In this document: positions 1 through 13,000 of the stretch, one piece after another
How the letters are laid out: each line of letters opens with the position of its first letter
How positions within the stretch are numbered: position 1 is the stretch's first letter
Origin: CBDBJR01 sp965206445
GTDB taxonomy: Bacteria > Pseudomonadota > Gammaproteobacteria > Arenicellales > Poriferihabitantaceae
Reading direction: 5' to 3'
DNA: 64,000 nt
Assembly (NCBI GenBank): GCA_965206445.1
Contig: CBDBJR010000001.1
Coordinates: 62,001-126,000, forward strand
Program-made: the position numbers and the translations under genes
The notes under the pieces: model-generated
What the model was told of the DNA's origin: nothing
Seen by the model: the letters and a program-made list of their open reading frames with translations, nothing else
Databases searched by the model: none

Positions 1-3000
1 GTCGGCGGTGCCGTCCACCGTGTAGTCGGTGCCGGCGGTCACGGTCGCGGTGATGCTGCCGTTCGGCTCGTCAGTGCCGTCGTCGGTGGTGGGCACCGTC
101 AGGGTGGCGGTGGTGGTGGTGGCGGCGATGGTGACCGACGTCGGCGCGACGCCGGCAATGAAGTCGCCCGCCTGCGTCACCGTCACCAGGACGGTCAGGT
201 CGCTCGCCGGAGCCGTATCCGCCGTCAGCGTGAAGGTGGCCGCCGTGCCCTCGGTCACCGAGGAAGTCCCGGCGGCGATGGAGATGGCGGGCAGCGCCGC
301 ACGGGTGGCGGTGACCGTGTAGGTCAGCGTGGTGGTGGTGTCTTCGGCGGTGACGATAATGTCAATGTCCAGCGGCGTGTCGATCTCCAGGACAATATCG
401 GCGCTTTCACTGCCGCTGGTGACGCTGGCGCCGTTGACGGTAATCGTGGCTCTGGAGTCGGTGGCGGTCGGCGTCACGGTGACCGTGCCGACGCTGTTGG
501 CGAGCGCGACGGTATAGGCCGTGGTGGTGGAGTCAAACGCCGGGGTCAGGATGCCGTCGGACACGCTCAGGCCGCTCAACGTGGCGTCGGTCGAGGCGTC
601 GTCATCCTCGACCGCGACACTGGCGCTGTCGGCGGTGGTGTCCACCGTGTAGTCGGTGCCGGCGGTCACGGTCGCGGTGATGCTGCCGTTCGGCTCGTCA
701 GTGCCGTCGTCGGTGGTGGGCACCGTCAGGGTGGCGGTGGTGGTGGTGGCGGCGATGGTGACCGACGTCGGCGCGACGCCGGCAATGAAGTCGCCCACCT
801 GCGTCACCGTCACCAGGACGGTCAGGTCGCTCGCCGGAGCCGTATTCGCCGTCAGCGTGAAGGTGGCCGCCGTGCCCTCGGTCACCGAGGAAGTCCCGGC
901 GGCGATGGAGATGGCGGGCAGCGCTGCACGGGTGGCGGTGACCGTGTAGGTCAGCGTGGTGGTGGTGTCTTCGGCGGTGACGATAATGTCAATGTCCAGC
1001 GGCGTGTCGATCTCCAGGACAATATCGGCGCTTTCGCTGCCGCTGGTGACGCTGGCGCCGTTGACGGTAATCGTGGCTCTGGAGTCGGTGGCGGTCGGCG
1101 TCACGGTGACCGTGCCGACGCTGTTGGCGAGCGCGACGGTATAGGCCGTGGTGGTGGAGTCAAACGCCGGGGTCAGGATGCCGTCGGACACGCTCAGGCC
1201 GCTCAACGTGGCGTCGGTCGAGGCGTCGTCATCCTCGACCGCGACACTGGCGCTGTCGGCGGTGGTGTCCACCGTGTAGTCGGTGCCGGCGGTCACGGTC
1301 GCGGTGATGCTGCCGTTCTCCTCGTCAGTGCCGTCGTCGGTGGTGGGCACCGTCAGGGTGGCGGTGGTGGTGGTGGCGGCGATGGTGACCGACGTCGGCG
1401 CGACGCCGGCAATGAAGTCGCCCGCCTGCGTCACCGTCACCAGGACGGTCAGGTCGCTCGCCGGAGCCGTGTCCGCCGTCAGCGTGAAGGTGGCCGCCGT
1501 GCCCTCGGTCACCGAGGAAGTCCCGGCGGCGATGGAGATGGCGGGCAGCGCCGTACGGGTGGCGGTGACCGTGTAGGTCAGCGTGGTGGTGGTGTCTTCG
1601 GCGGTGACGATAATGTCAATGTCCAGCGGCGTGTCGATCTCCAGGACAATATCGGCGCTGTCGCTGCCGCTGGTGACGCTGGCGCCGTTGACGGTAATCG
1701 TGGCTCTGGAGTCGGTGGCGGTCGGCGTCACGGTGACCGTGCCGACGCTGTCGTCGAGCGCGACGGTATAGACCGTGGTGGTGGAGTCAAACGCCGGGTC
1801 CAGGATGCCGTCGGACACGCTCAGGCCGCTCAACGTGGCGTCGGTCGAGGCGTCGTCATCCTCGACCGCGACACTGGCGCTGTCGGCGGTGGTGTCCACC
1901 GTGTAGTCGGTGCCGGCGGTCACGGTCGCGGTGATGCTGCCGTTCGGCTCGTCAGTGCCGTCGTCGGTGGTGGGCACCGTCAGGGTGGCGGTGGTGGTGG
2001 TGGAGGCGATGGTGACCGACGTCGGCGCGACGCCGGCAATGAAGTCGCCCACCTGCGTCACCGTCACCAGGACGGTCAGGTCGCTCGCCGGAGCCGGGTC
2101 CGCCGTCAGCGTGAAGGTGGCCGCCGTGCCCTCGGTCACCGAGGAAGTCCCGGCGGCGATGGAGATGGCGGGCAGCGCCGCACGGGTGGCGGTGACCGTG
2201 TAGGTCAGCGTGGTGGTGGTGTCTTCGGCGGTGACGATAATGTCAATGTCCAGCGGCGTGTCGATCTCCAGGACAATATCGGCGCTGTCGCTGCCGCTGG
2301 TGACGCTGGCGCCGTTGACGGTAATCGTGGCTCTGGAGTCGGTGGCGGTCGGCGTCACGGTGACCGTGCCGACGCTGTTGGCGAGCGCGACGGTATAAGC
2401 CGTGGTGGTGGAGTCAAACGCCGGGTCCAGGATGCCGTCGGACACGCTCAGGCCGCTCAACGTGGCGTCGGTCGAGGCGTCGTCATCCTCGACCGCGACA
2501 CTGGCGCTGTCGGCGGTGCCGTCCACCGTGTAGTCGGTGCCGGCGGTCACGGTCGCGGTGATGCTGCCGTTCTCCTCGTCAGTGCCGTCGTCGGTGGTGG
2601 GCACCGTCAGGGTGGCGGTGGTGGTGGTGGCGGCGATGGTGACCGACGTCGGCGCGACGCCGGCAATGAAGTCGCCCGCCTGCGTCACCGTCACCAGGAC
2701 GGTCAGGTCGCTCGCCGGAGCCGTGTCCGCCGTCAGCGTGAAGGTGGCCGCCGTGCCCTCGGTCACCGAGGAAGTCCCGGCGGCGATGGAGATGGCGGGC
2801 AGCGCCGCACGGGTGGCGGTGACCGTGTAGGTCAGCGTGGTGGTGGTGTCTTCGGCGGTGACGATAATGTCAATGTCCAGCGGCGTGTCGACCTCCAGGA
2901 CAATATCGGCGCTTTCGCTGCCGCTGGTGACGCTGGCGCCGTTGACGGTAATCGTGGCTCCGGAGTCGGTGGCGGTCGGCGTCACGGTGACCGTGCCGAC

Positions 3001-4080
3001 GCTGTTGGCGAGCGCGACGGTATAAGCCGTGGTGGTGGCGTCAAACGCCGGGTTCAGGATGCTGTCGGACACGCTCAGGCCGCTCAACGTGGCGTCGGTC
3101 GACGCGGCGTCGTTATCCTGGACCGCGACACTGGCGCTGTTGTCGGTGCCGTCCACCGTGTAGCCGGTGTCGGGGTCCACGGTCGCGGTGATGGAGCCGT
3201 CTGCCTCGGCAGTGCCGTCGTCGGTGGTGGGCACCGTCAGGGTGGCGGTGGTGGTGGTGGCGGCGATGGTGACCGACGTCGGCGCGACGCCGGCAATGAA
3301 GTCGCCCACCTGCGTCACCGTGACCAGGACGGTCAGGTCGCTCGCCGGAGCCGGGTTCGCCGTCAGTGTGAAGGTGGCCGCCGCGCCCTCGGTCACCGAG
3401 GACGTATCGGCGGCGATGGAGATGGTGGGCGCCGCTGCCGGTGCACGGGTGGCGGTGACCGTGTAGGTCAGCGTGGTGCTGGTGTCTGCGGCGGTGACGA
3501 TAATCTCAATCTCCAGCGGCACCTCGACCGCCAGGTCAAAGGCGGTGCTTTCGCTGCCGCTGGTGACGCTGGCGCCGTTGACGGTAATGGTGGCGCCGGC
3601 GGCATTGGTGGCGGTCGGCGTCACGCTCAGCGTGGCGACGCTGTTGTCGAGTGCGACGGTATAGGTGTCGACTGCGGGATCAAACGTCGGGGCCAGGGTG
3701 CCGGCGGACAGGGTCAGGCCGCTCAACGTGGCGTCGTCCAACGCGGCGTCGTTATCCTGGACCGAGACCTCGGCGCTGTTGTTGGTGCTGTCCACCGCGT
3801 AGTTGGTGCCGCTGTCCACGGTCGCGGTGATGGTGCCGTCCAGCTCGTCAGTGTCGTCGTCGGTGGTGGGCACCGTCAGGGTGGCGGTGGTGGTGGTGGC
3901 GGCGATGGTGACCGACGTCGGCGCGACGCCTTCAATGAAGTCGCCCGCCCCGTCGTCCACCGTCACCAGGACGGTCAGGTCGTTCTCCGGAGCCGGGTTC
4001 GCCGTCAGCGTGAAGGTGGCCGCCGTGCCCTCGGTCACCGGGGAAGTCCCGGCGGCGATGGAGATGAGGGGCGGGGCATC
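1..4080 (-). repeat. Array 4: Calx-beta + cadherin-like beta-sandwich tandem repeats (at least 7 copies, continues left)
   Basis: Seven units visible, the last cut by the window edge. The first two in protein order (about 3,170-4,080) are the diverged edge types seen in the other arrays, and the rest are the homogenised 627-bp type. The C-terminal end of the protein, where an anchor or secretion signal might lie, is not in view. Confidence 0.88.
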
Positions 4081-7000
4081 CACCGCACGCACGGTAACCC
4101 TCACCGTGGCAGTGGCCGTCGCTCCCTCCAAGTCCATCACGGTCAATTCGAACTCCAGATTCGTGCTCTCGGTAAATCCGGGCGCGATGAAAGTGGCCGT
4201 GGAAGTATCCGCATTGTCGAGCATGACGTCCGGATCGCCGATCATCTGCGTCCAGGCGTAGGTCAGCCTGGTACTTTCCTCCTCCGGATCAGAACTGCCC
4301 GCGCCGCTCAGGGTGACCGTGGAGCCTGCCGGCGCAGAGCTCGACGGCAAGACCACGGCCTCCGCGGTGGGCGGATCATTGGCACCGATGACCGTGATCG
4401 TGACGGTCTCCGTGGTGCCGTCGGCGGTCTCCACGGTGAACACATCGGGGTTCATGGTGCCCGCGGCCAGCGCGTTGGTTATCGTTCTCGCATTGTCCAG
4501 CTGATAATTCCAGTCGGCGAAACCAGTGCTACCACTGCTGCCATTAGTGATGCCGAAGGTGCCGTAGGTGCCGGGGGTGTCAGACTGTTCCACGAAGGTG
4601 TTCTCGCCCTCCGGGTCATCCACGATCAGCCTGTCACCAACCCTCAACAGGCTCGAGTCTTCAGTCACGGTCGCGGTGGTCTCGCCGGTAATGGCCGCCG
4701 AGTCATCGACCCCATCAATGAAGATCTCCACTGTGTCGGTGCTCGCGGCGAGCTCCCCGTCGATCACGGTCAGGGTGAACGTCAGGGTCGCGGGCGTGAA
4801 CAACTGCGCGGTGAAAGTGGCCATGCCCGGGAGGGAAGCGATCTGAGTGACGTCACTGACGACACCTTCAAACGACCCGCCAGTCCGCTCCCACTCATAG
4901 CGCCGCACACCGTCATCCACGTCTCTACTGAGGCTGCCGTCCAGCGTCACAGTCGCGCCATCGAGGACGTTGAGCTGATCCGGCCCGGCATTCGCTATCG
5001 GCGGGTCATTGGCACCGAGCACAAAGATAAAGAAGGTGAAAGGCGCTTGCCCGGGGGTGGCGGTGGTGGCCACCACCATGAATTCTTGGAATGCCCGTGC
5101 ACGTTGGGTCAGCTCGTTGGTCGCCGACCTCTCATTGTCCAGTGTATAGGTCCACACGCCGGCAGCGGTCAGAGTGAAAGTGCCATACGGGTCGGGGGTG
5201 GTGTCGGGGTTTTGCGGCACGAAAGCGACATTGCTGTCGTCCGGGTCAGTGACGGTCAGCGTGCCCGTGAGCGTGGTCATCTCATCATCATCTTCGGTGA
5301 CGTCACCAGGGAAGAAACTACCGGTGATAGTCGGCGCGTCGTCCGCACCAGTGACGGTGATCGTGACGGTCCCCGTGGGGTCGCCCGTGGTTGTCACCGT
5401 GAACACATCGGTCACTTCCTCACCCGCGGCCAGCGCGTTGGTGTCAGCCTCGTTGTTATCCAGCGTATAGGTCCACGCCCCACCCGTCTCCAGGTTAAAG
5501 CTGCCGTACGTGCCGACGCCCGTCTGTTCCACAAAGGTGCCGCTCGCCAGAACCAAGCTGCCGGTGGCGATCTCGGTTTGATCCGGGTTGAGCGCACCGC
5601 GCTCCGTCACCTCACCGGCAAAGTTGCCGGTGATCCCGGAGATCGGGTCGGCGTCGTTATCCTGGACCGCGACACTGGCGCTGTTGTCGGTGGTGTCCAC
5701 CTCGTAGCCGGTGCCGGTGTCGTCCACGGCCGCGGTGATGGAGCCGTCTGCCTCGGCAGTGCTGTCGTCGGTGGTGGGCACCGTCAGGGTGGCGGTGGTG
5801 GTGGTGGCGGCGATGGTGACCGACGTCGGTGCGACGCCTGCAATGAAGTCGCCCGCCTGCGTCACCGTCACCAGGACGGTCAGGTCGCTCGCCGGAGCCG
5901 GGTCCGCCGTCAGCGTGAAGGTGGCCGCCGTGCCCTCGGTCACCGAGGAAGTCCCGGCGGCGATGGAGATGACGGGCAGCGCTGCCGCACGGGTGGCGGT
6001 GACCGTGTAGGTCAGCGTGGTGGTGGTGTCTGCGGCGGTGACGATAATGTCAATCTCCAGCGGCGTGTCGATCTCCAGGACAATATCGGCGCTTTCACTG
6101 CCGCTGGTGACGCTGGCGCCGTTGACGGTAATCGTGGCTCTGGAGTCGGTGGCGGTCGGCGTCACGGTGACCGTGCCGACGCTGTTGGCGAGCGCGACGG
6201 TATAAGCCGTGGTGGTGGAGTCAAACGCCGGGTCCAGGATGCCGTCGGACACGCTCAGGCCGCTCAACGTGGCGTCGGTCGAGGCGTCGTCATCCTCGAC
6301 CGCGACACTGGCGCTGTCGGCGGTGCCGTCCACCGTGTAGTCGGTGCCGGCGGTCACGGTCGCGGTGATGCTGCCGTTCGGCTCGTCAGTGCCGTCGTCG
6401 GTGGTGGGCACCGTCAGGGTGGCGGTGGTGGTGGTGGCGGCGATGGTGACCGACGTCGGCGCGACGCCGGCAATGAAGTCGCCCGCCTGCGTCACCGTCA
6501 CCAGGACGGTCAGGTCGCTCGCCGGAGCCGGGTCCGCCGTCAGTGTGAAGGTGGCCGCCGTGCCCTCGGTCACCGAGGAAGTCCCGGCGGCGATGGAGAT
6601 GGCGGGCAGCGCCGCACGGGTGGCGGTGACCGTGTAGGTCAGCGTGGTGGTGGTGTCTGCGGCGGTGACGATAATGTCAATCTCCAGCGGCGTGTCGATC
6701 TCCAGGACAATATCGGCGCTTTCGCTGCCGCTGGTGACGCTGGCGCCGTTGACGGTAATCGTGGCTCCGGAGTCGGTGGCGGTCGGCGTCACGGTGACCG
6801 TGCCGACGCTGTTGGCGAGCGCGACGGTATAAGCCGTGGTGGTGGAGTCAAACGCCGGGTCCAGGATGCCGTCGGACACGCTCAGGCCGCTCAACGTGGC
6901 GTCGGTCGAGGCGTCGTCATCCTCGACCGCGACACTGGCGCTGTCGGCGGTGCCGTCCACCGTGTAGTCGGTGCCGGCGGTCACGGTCGCGGTGATGCTG

Positions 7001-10000
7001 CCGTTCGGCTCGTCAGTGCCGTCGTCGGTGGTGGGCACCGTCAGGGTGGCGGTGGTGGTGGTGGCGGCGATGGTGACCGACGTCGGCGCGACGCCGGCAA
7101 TGAAGTCGCCCACCTGCGTCACTGTCACCAGGACGGTCAGGTCGCTCGCCGGAGCCGTGGCCGCCGTCAGCGTGAAGGTGGCCGCCGTGCCCTCGGTCAC
7201 CGAGGAAGTCCCGGCGGCGATGGAGATGGCGGGCAGCGCCGCACGGGTGGCGGTGACCGTGTAGGTCAGCGTGGTGGTGTCTTCGGCGGTGACGATAATG
7301 TCAATGTCCAGCGGCGTGTCGATCTCCAGGACAATATCGGCGCTTTCGCTGCCGCTGGTGACGCTGGCGCCGTTGACGGTAATCGTGGCTCCGGAGTCGG
7401 TGGCGGTCGGCGTCACGGTGACCGTGCCGACGCTGTCGTCGAGCGCGACGGTATAGGCCGTGGTGGTGGAGTCAAACGCCGGGTCCAGGATGCCGTCGGA
7501 CACGCTCAGGCCGCTCAACGTGGCGTCGGTCGAGGCGTCGTCATCCTCGACCGCGACACTGGCGCTGTCGGCGGTGGTGTCCACCGTGTAGTCGGTGCCG
7601 GCGGTCACGGTCGCGGTGATGCTGCCGTTCTCCTCGTCAGTGCCGTCGTCGGTGGTGGGCACCGTCAGGGTGGCGGTGGTGGTGGTGGCGGCGATGGTGA
7701 CCGACGTCGGCGCGACGCCGGCAATGAAGTCGCCCGCCTGCGTCACCGTCACCAGGACGGTCAGGTCGCTCGCCGGAGCCGTGTCCGCCGTCAGCGTGAA
7801 GGTGGCCGCCGTGCCCTCGGTCACCGAGGAAGTCCCGGCGGCGATGGAGATGGCGGGCAGCGCCGCACGGGTGGCGGTGACCGTGTAGGTCAGCGTGGTG
7901 GTGGTGTCTTCGGCGGTGACGATAATGTCAATGTCCAGCGGCGTGTCGATCTCCAGGACAATATCGGCGCTGTCGCTGCCGCTGGTGACGCTGGCGCCGT
8001 TGACGGTAATCGTGGCTCCGGAGTCGGTGGCGGTCGGCGTCACGGTGACCGTGCCGACGCTGTCGTCGAGCGCGACGGTATAGGCCGTGGTGGTGGCGTC
8101 AAACGCCGGGTCCAGGACGCCGTCGGACACGCTCAGGCCGCTCAACGTGGCGTCGGTCGAGGCGTCGTCATCCTCGACCGCGACACTGGCGCTGTCGGCG
8201 GTGGTGTCCACCGTGTAGTCGGTGCCGGCGGTCACGGTCGCGGTGATGCTGCCGTTCGGCTCGTCAGTGCCGTCGTCGGTGGTGGGCACCGTCAGGGTGG
8301 CGGTGGTGGTGGTGGCGGCGATGGTGACCGACGTCGGCGCGACGCCGGCAATGAAGTCGCCCACCTGCGTCACCGTCACCAGGACGGCCAGGTCGCTCGC
8401 CGGAGCCGGGTCCGCCGTCAGCGTGAAGGTGGCCGCCGTGCCCTCGGTCACCGAGGAAGTCCCGGCGGCGATGGAGATGGCGGGCAGCGCCGCACGGGTG
8501 GCGGTGACCGTGTAGGTCAGCGTGGTGGTGGTGTCTTCGGCGGTGACGATAATGTCAATGTCCAGCGGCGTGTCGATCTCCAGGACAATATCGGCGCTGT
8601 CGCTGCCGCTGGTGACGCTGGCGCCGTTGACGGTAATCGTGGCTCTGGAGTCGGTGGCGGTCGGCGTCACGGTGACCGTGCCGACGCTGTTGGCGAGCGC
8701 GACGGTATAGGCCGTGGTGGTGGCGTCAAACGCCGGGTCCAGGACGCCGTCGGACACGCTCAGGCCGCTCAACGTGGCGTCGGTCGAGGCGTCGTCATCC
8801 TCGACCGCGACACTGGCGCTGTCGGCGGTGGTGTCCACCGTGTAGTCGGTGCCGGCGGTCACGGTCGCGGTGATGCTGCCGTTCTCCTCGTCAGTGCCGT
8901 CGTCGGTGGTGGGCACCGTCAGGGTGGCGGTGGTGGTGGTGGCGGCGATGGTGACCGACGTCGGCGCGACGCCGGCAATGAAGTCGCCCACCTGCGTCAC
9001 CGTCACCAGGACGGTCAGGTCGCTCGCCGGAGCCGTGTCCGCCGTCAGCGTGAAGGTGGCCGCCGTGCCCTCGGTCACCGAGGAAGTCCCGGCGGCGATG
9101 GAGATGGCGGGCAGCGCCGCACGGGTGGCGGTGACCGTGTAGGTCAGCGTGGTGGTGGTGTCTTCGGCGGTGACGATAATGTCAATGTCCAGCGGCGTGT
9201 CGATCTCCAGGACAATATCGGCGCTGTCGCTGCCGCTGGTGACGCTGGCGCCGTTGACGATAATCGTGGCTCTGGAGTCGGTGGCGGTCGGCGTCACGGT
9301 GACCGTGCCGACGCTGTTGGCGAGCGCGACGGTATAGGCCGTGGTGGTGGAGTCAAACGCCGGGTCCAGGATGCCGTCGGACACGCTCAGGCCGCTCAAC
9401 GTGGCGTCGGTCGAGGCGTCGTCATCCTCGACCGCGACACTGGCGCTGTCGGCGGTGGTGTCCACCGTGTAGTCGGTGCCGGCGGTCACGGTCGCGGTGA
9501 TGCTGCCGTTCTCCTCGTCAGTGCCGTCGTCGGTGGTGGGCACCGTCAGGGTGGCGGTGGTGGTGGTGGCGGCGATGGTGACCGACGTCGGCGCGACGCC
9601 GGCAATGAAGTCGCCCACCTGCGTCACTGTCACCAGGACGGTCAGGTCGCTCGCCGGAACCGTGTCCGCCGTCAGCGTGAAGGTGGCCGCCGTGCCCTCG
9701 GTCACCGAGGAAGTCCCGGCGGCGATGGAGATGGCGGGCAGCGCCGCACGGGTGGCGGTGACCGTGTAGGTCAGCGTGGTGGTGGTGTCTTCGGCGGTGA
9801 CGATAATGTCAATGTCCAGCGGCGTGTCGATCTCCAGGACAATATCGGCGCTGTCGCTGCCGCTGGTGACGCTGGCGCCGTTGACGGTAATCGTGGCTCC
9901 GGAGTCGGTGGCGGTCGGCGTCACGGTGACCGTGCCGACGCTGTCGTCGAGCGCGACGGTATAGGCCGTGGTGGTGGAGTCAAACGCCGGGTCCAGGACG

Positions 10001-13000
10001 CCGTCGGACACGCTCAGGCCGCTCAACGTGGCGTCGGTCGAGGCGTCGTCATCCTCGACCGCGACACTGGCGCTGTCGGCGGTGGTGTCCACCGTGTAGT
10101 CGGTGCCGGCGGTCACGGTCGCGGTGATGCTGCCGTTCTCCTCGTCAGTGCCGTCGTCGGTGGTGGGCACCGTCAGGGTGGCGGTGGTGGTGGTGGCGGC
10201 GATGGTGACCGACGTCGGCGCGACGCCGGCAATGAAGTCGCCCACCTGCGTCACCGTCACCAGGACAGTCAGGTCGCTCGCCGGAGCCGGGTCCGCCGTC
10301 AGCGTGAAGGTGGCCGCCGTGCCCTCGGTCACCGAGGAAGTCCCGGCGGCGATGGAGATGGCGGGCAGCGCCGCACGGGTGGCGGTGACCGTGTAGGTCA
10401 GCGTGGTGGTGGTGTCTGCGGCGGTGACGATAATGTCAATGTCCAGCGGCGTGTCGATCTCCAGGACAATATCGGCGCTTTCGCTGCCGCTGGTGACGCT
10501 GGCGCCGTTGACGGTAATCGTGGCTCCGGAGTCGGTGGCGGTCGGCGTCACGGTGACCGTGCCGACGCTGTTGGCGAGCGCGACGGTATAAGCCGTGGTG
10601 GTGGAGTCAAACGCCGGGTCCAGGATGCCGTCGGACACGCTCAGGCCGCTCAACGTGGCGTCGGTCGAGGCGTCGTCATCCTCGACCGCGACACTGGCGC
10701 TGTCGGCGGTGGTGTCCACCGTGTAGTCGGTGCCGGCGGTCACGGTCGCGGTGATGCTGCCGTTCGGCTCGTCAGTGCCGTCGTCGGTGGTGGGCACCGT
10801 CAGGGTGGCGGTGGTGGTGGTGGCGGCGATGGTGACCGACGTCGGCGCGACGCCGGCAATGAAGTCGCCCGCCTGCGTCACCGTCACCAGGACGGTCAGG
10901 TCGCTCGCCGGAGCCGGGTCCGCCGTCAGCGTGAAGGTGGCCGCCGTGCCCTCGGTCACCGAGGAAGTCCCGGCGGCGATGGAGATGGCGGGCAGCGCCG
11001 CACGGGTGGCGGTGACCGTGTAGGTCAGCGTGGTGGTGGTGTCTGCGGCGGTGACGATAATGTCAATGTCCAGCGGCGTGTCGATCTCCAGGACAATATC
11101 GGCGCTTTCGCTGCCGCTGGTGACGCTGGCGCCGTTGACGGTAATCGTGGCTCTGGAGTCGGTGGCGGTCGGCGTCACGGTGACCGTGCCGACGCTGTTG
11201 GCGAGCGCGACGGTATAGGCCGTGGTGGTGGAGTCAAACGCCGGGGTCAGGATGCCGTCGGACACGCTCAGGCCGCTCAACGTGGCGTCGGTCGAGGCGT
11301 CGTCATCCTCGACCGCGACACTGGCGCTGTCGGCGGTGCCGTCCACCGTGTAGTCGGTGCCGGCGGTCACGGTCGCGGTGATGCTGCCGTTCTCCTCGTC
11401 AGTGCCGTCGTCGGTGGTGGGCACCGTCAGGGTGGCGGTGGTGGTGGTGGCGGCGATGGTGACCGACGTCGGCGCGACGCCGGCAATGAAGTCGCCCACC
11501 TGCGTCACCGTCACCAGGACGGTCAGGTCGCTCTCCGGAGCCGTGTCCGCCGTCAGCGTGAAGGTGGCCGCCGTGCCCTCGGTCACCGAGGAAGTCCCGG
11601 CGGCGATGGAGATGGCGGGCAGCGCCGCACGGGTGGCGGTGACCGTGTAGGTCAGCGTGGTGGTGGTGTCTTCGGCGGTGACGATAATGTCAATGTCCAG
11701 CGGCGTGTCGATCTCCAGGACAATATCGGCGCTTTCGCTGCCGCTGGTGACGCTGGCGCCGTTGACGGTAATCGTGGCTCCGGAGTCGGTGGCGGTCGGC
11801 GTCACGGTGACCGTGCCGACGCTGTCGTCGAGCGCGACGGTATAGGCCGTGGTGGTGGAGTCAAACGCCGGGTCCAGGACGCCGTCGGACACGCTCAGGC
11901 CGCTCAACGTGGCGTCGGTCGAGGCGTCGTCATCCTCGACCGCGACACTGGCGCTGTCGGCGGTGCCGTCCACCGTGTAGTCGGTGCCGGCGGTCACGGT
12001 CGCGGTGATGCTGCCGTTCGCCTCGTCAGTGCCGTCGTCGGTGGTGGGCACCGTCAGGGTGGCGGTGGTGGTGGTGGCGGCGATGGTGACCGACGTCGGC
12101 GCGACGCCGGCAATGAAGTCGCCCACCTGCGTCACCGTCACCAGGACGGTCAGGTCGCTCGCCGGAGCCGGGTCCGCCGTCAGCGTGAAGGTGGCCGCCG
12201 TGCCCTCGGTCACCGAGGAAGTCCCGGCGGCGATGGAGATGGCGGGCAGCGCCGCACGGGTGGCGGTGACCGTGTAGGTCAGCGTGGTGGTGGTGTCTTC
12301 GGCGGTGACGATAATGTCAATGTCCAGCGGCGTGTCGATCTCCAGGACAATATCGGCGCTTTCGCTGCCGCTGGTGACGCTGGCGCCGTTGACGGTAATC
12401 GTGGCTCTGGAGTCGGTGGCGGTCGGCGTCACGGTGACCGTGCCGACGCTGTTGGCGAGCGCGACGGTATAAGCCGTGGTGGTGGAGTCAAACGCCGGGG
12501 TCAGGATGCCGTCGGACACGCTCAGGCCGCTCAACGTGGCGTCGGTCGAGGCGTCGTCATCCTCGACCGCGACACTGGCGCTGTCGGCGGTGCCGTCCAC
12601 CGTGTAGTCGATGCCGGCGGTCACGGTCGCGGTGATGCTGCCGTTCTCCTCGTCAGTGCCGTCGTCGGTGGTGGGCACCGTCAGGGTGGCGGTGGTGGTG
12701 GTGGCGGCGATGGTGACCGACGTCGGCGCGACGCCGGCAATGAAGTCGCCCACCTGCGTCACCGTCACCAGGACGGTCAGGTCGCTCGCCGGAGCCGTAT
12801 CCGCCGTCAGCGTGAAGGTAGCCGCCGTGCCCTCGGTCACCGAGGAAGTCCCGGCGGCGATGGAGATGGCGGGCAGCGCCGCACGGGTGGCGGTGACCGT
12901 GTAGGTCAGCGTGGTGGTGGTGTCTTCGGCGGTGACGATAATGTCAATGTCCAGCGGCGTGTCGATCTCCAGGACAATATCGGCGCTTTCGCTGCCGCTG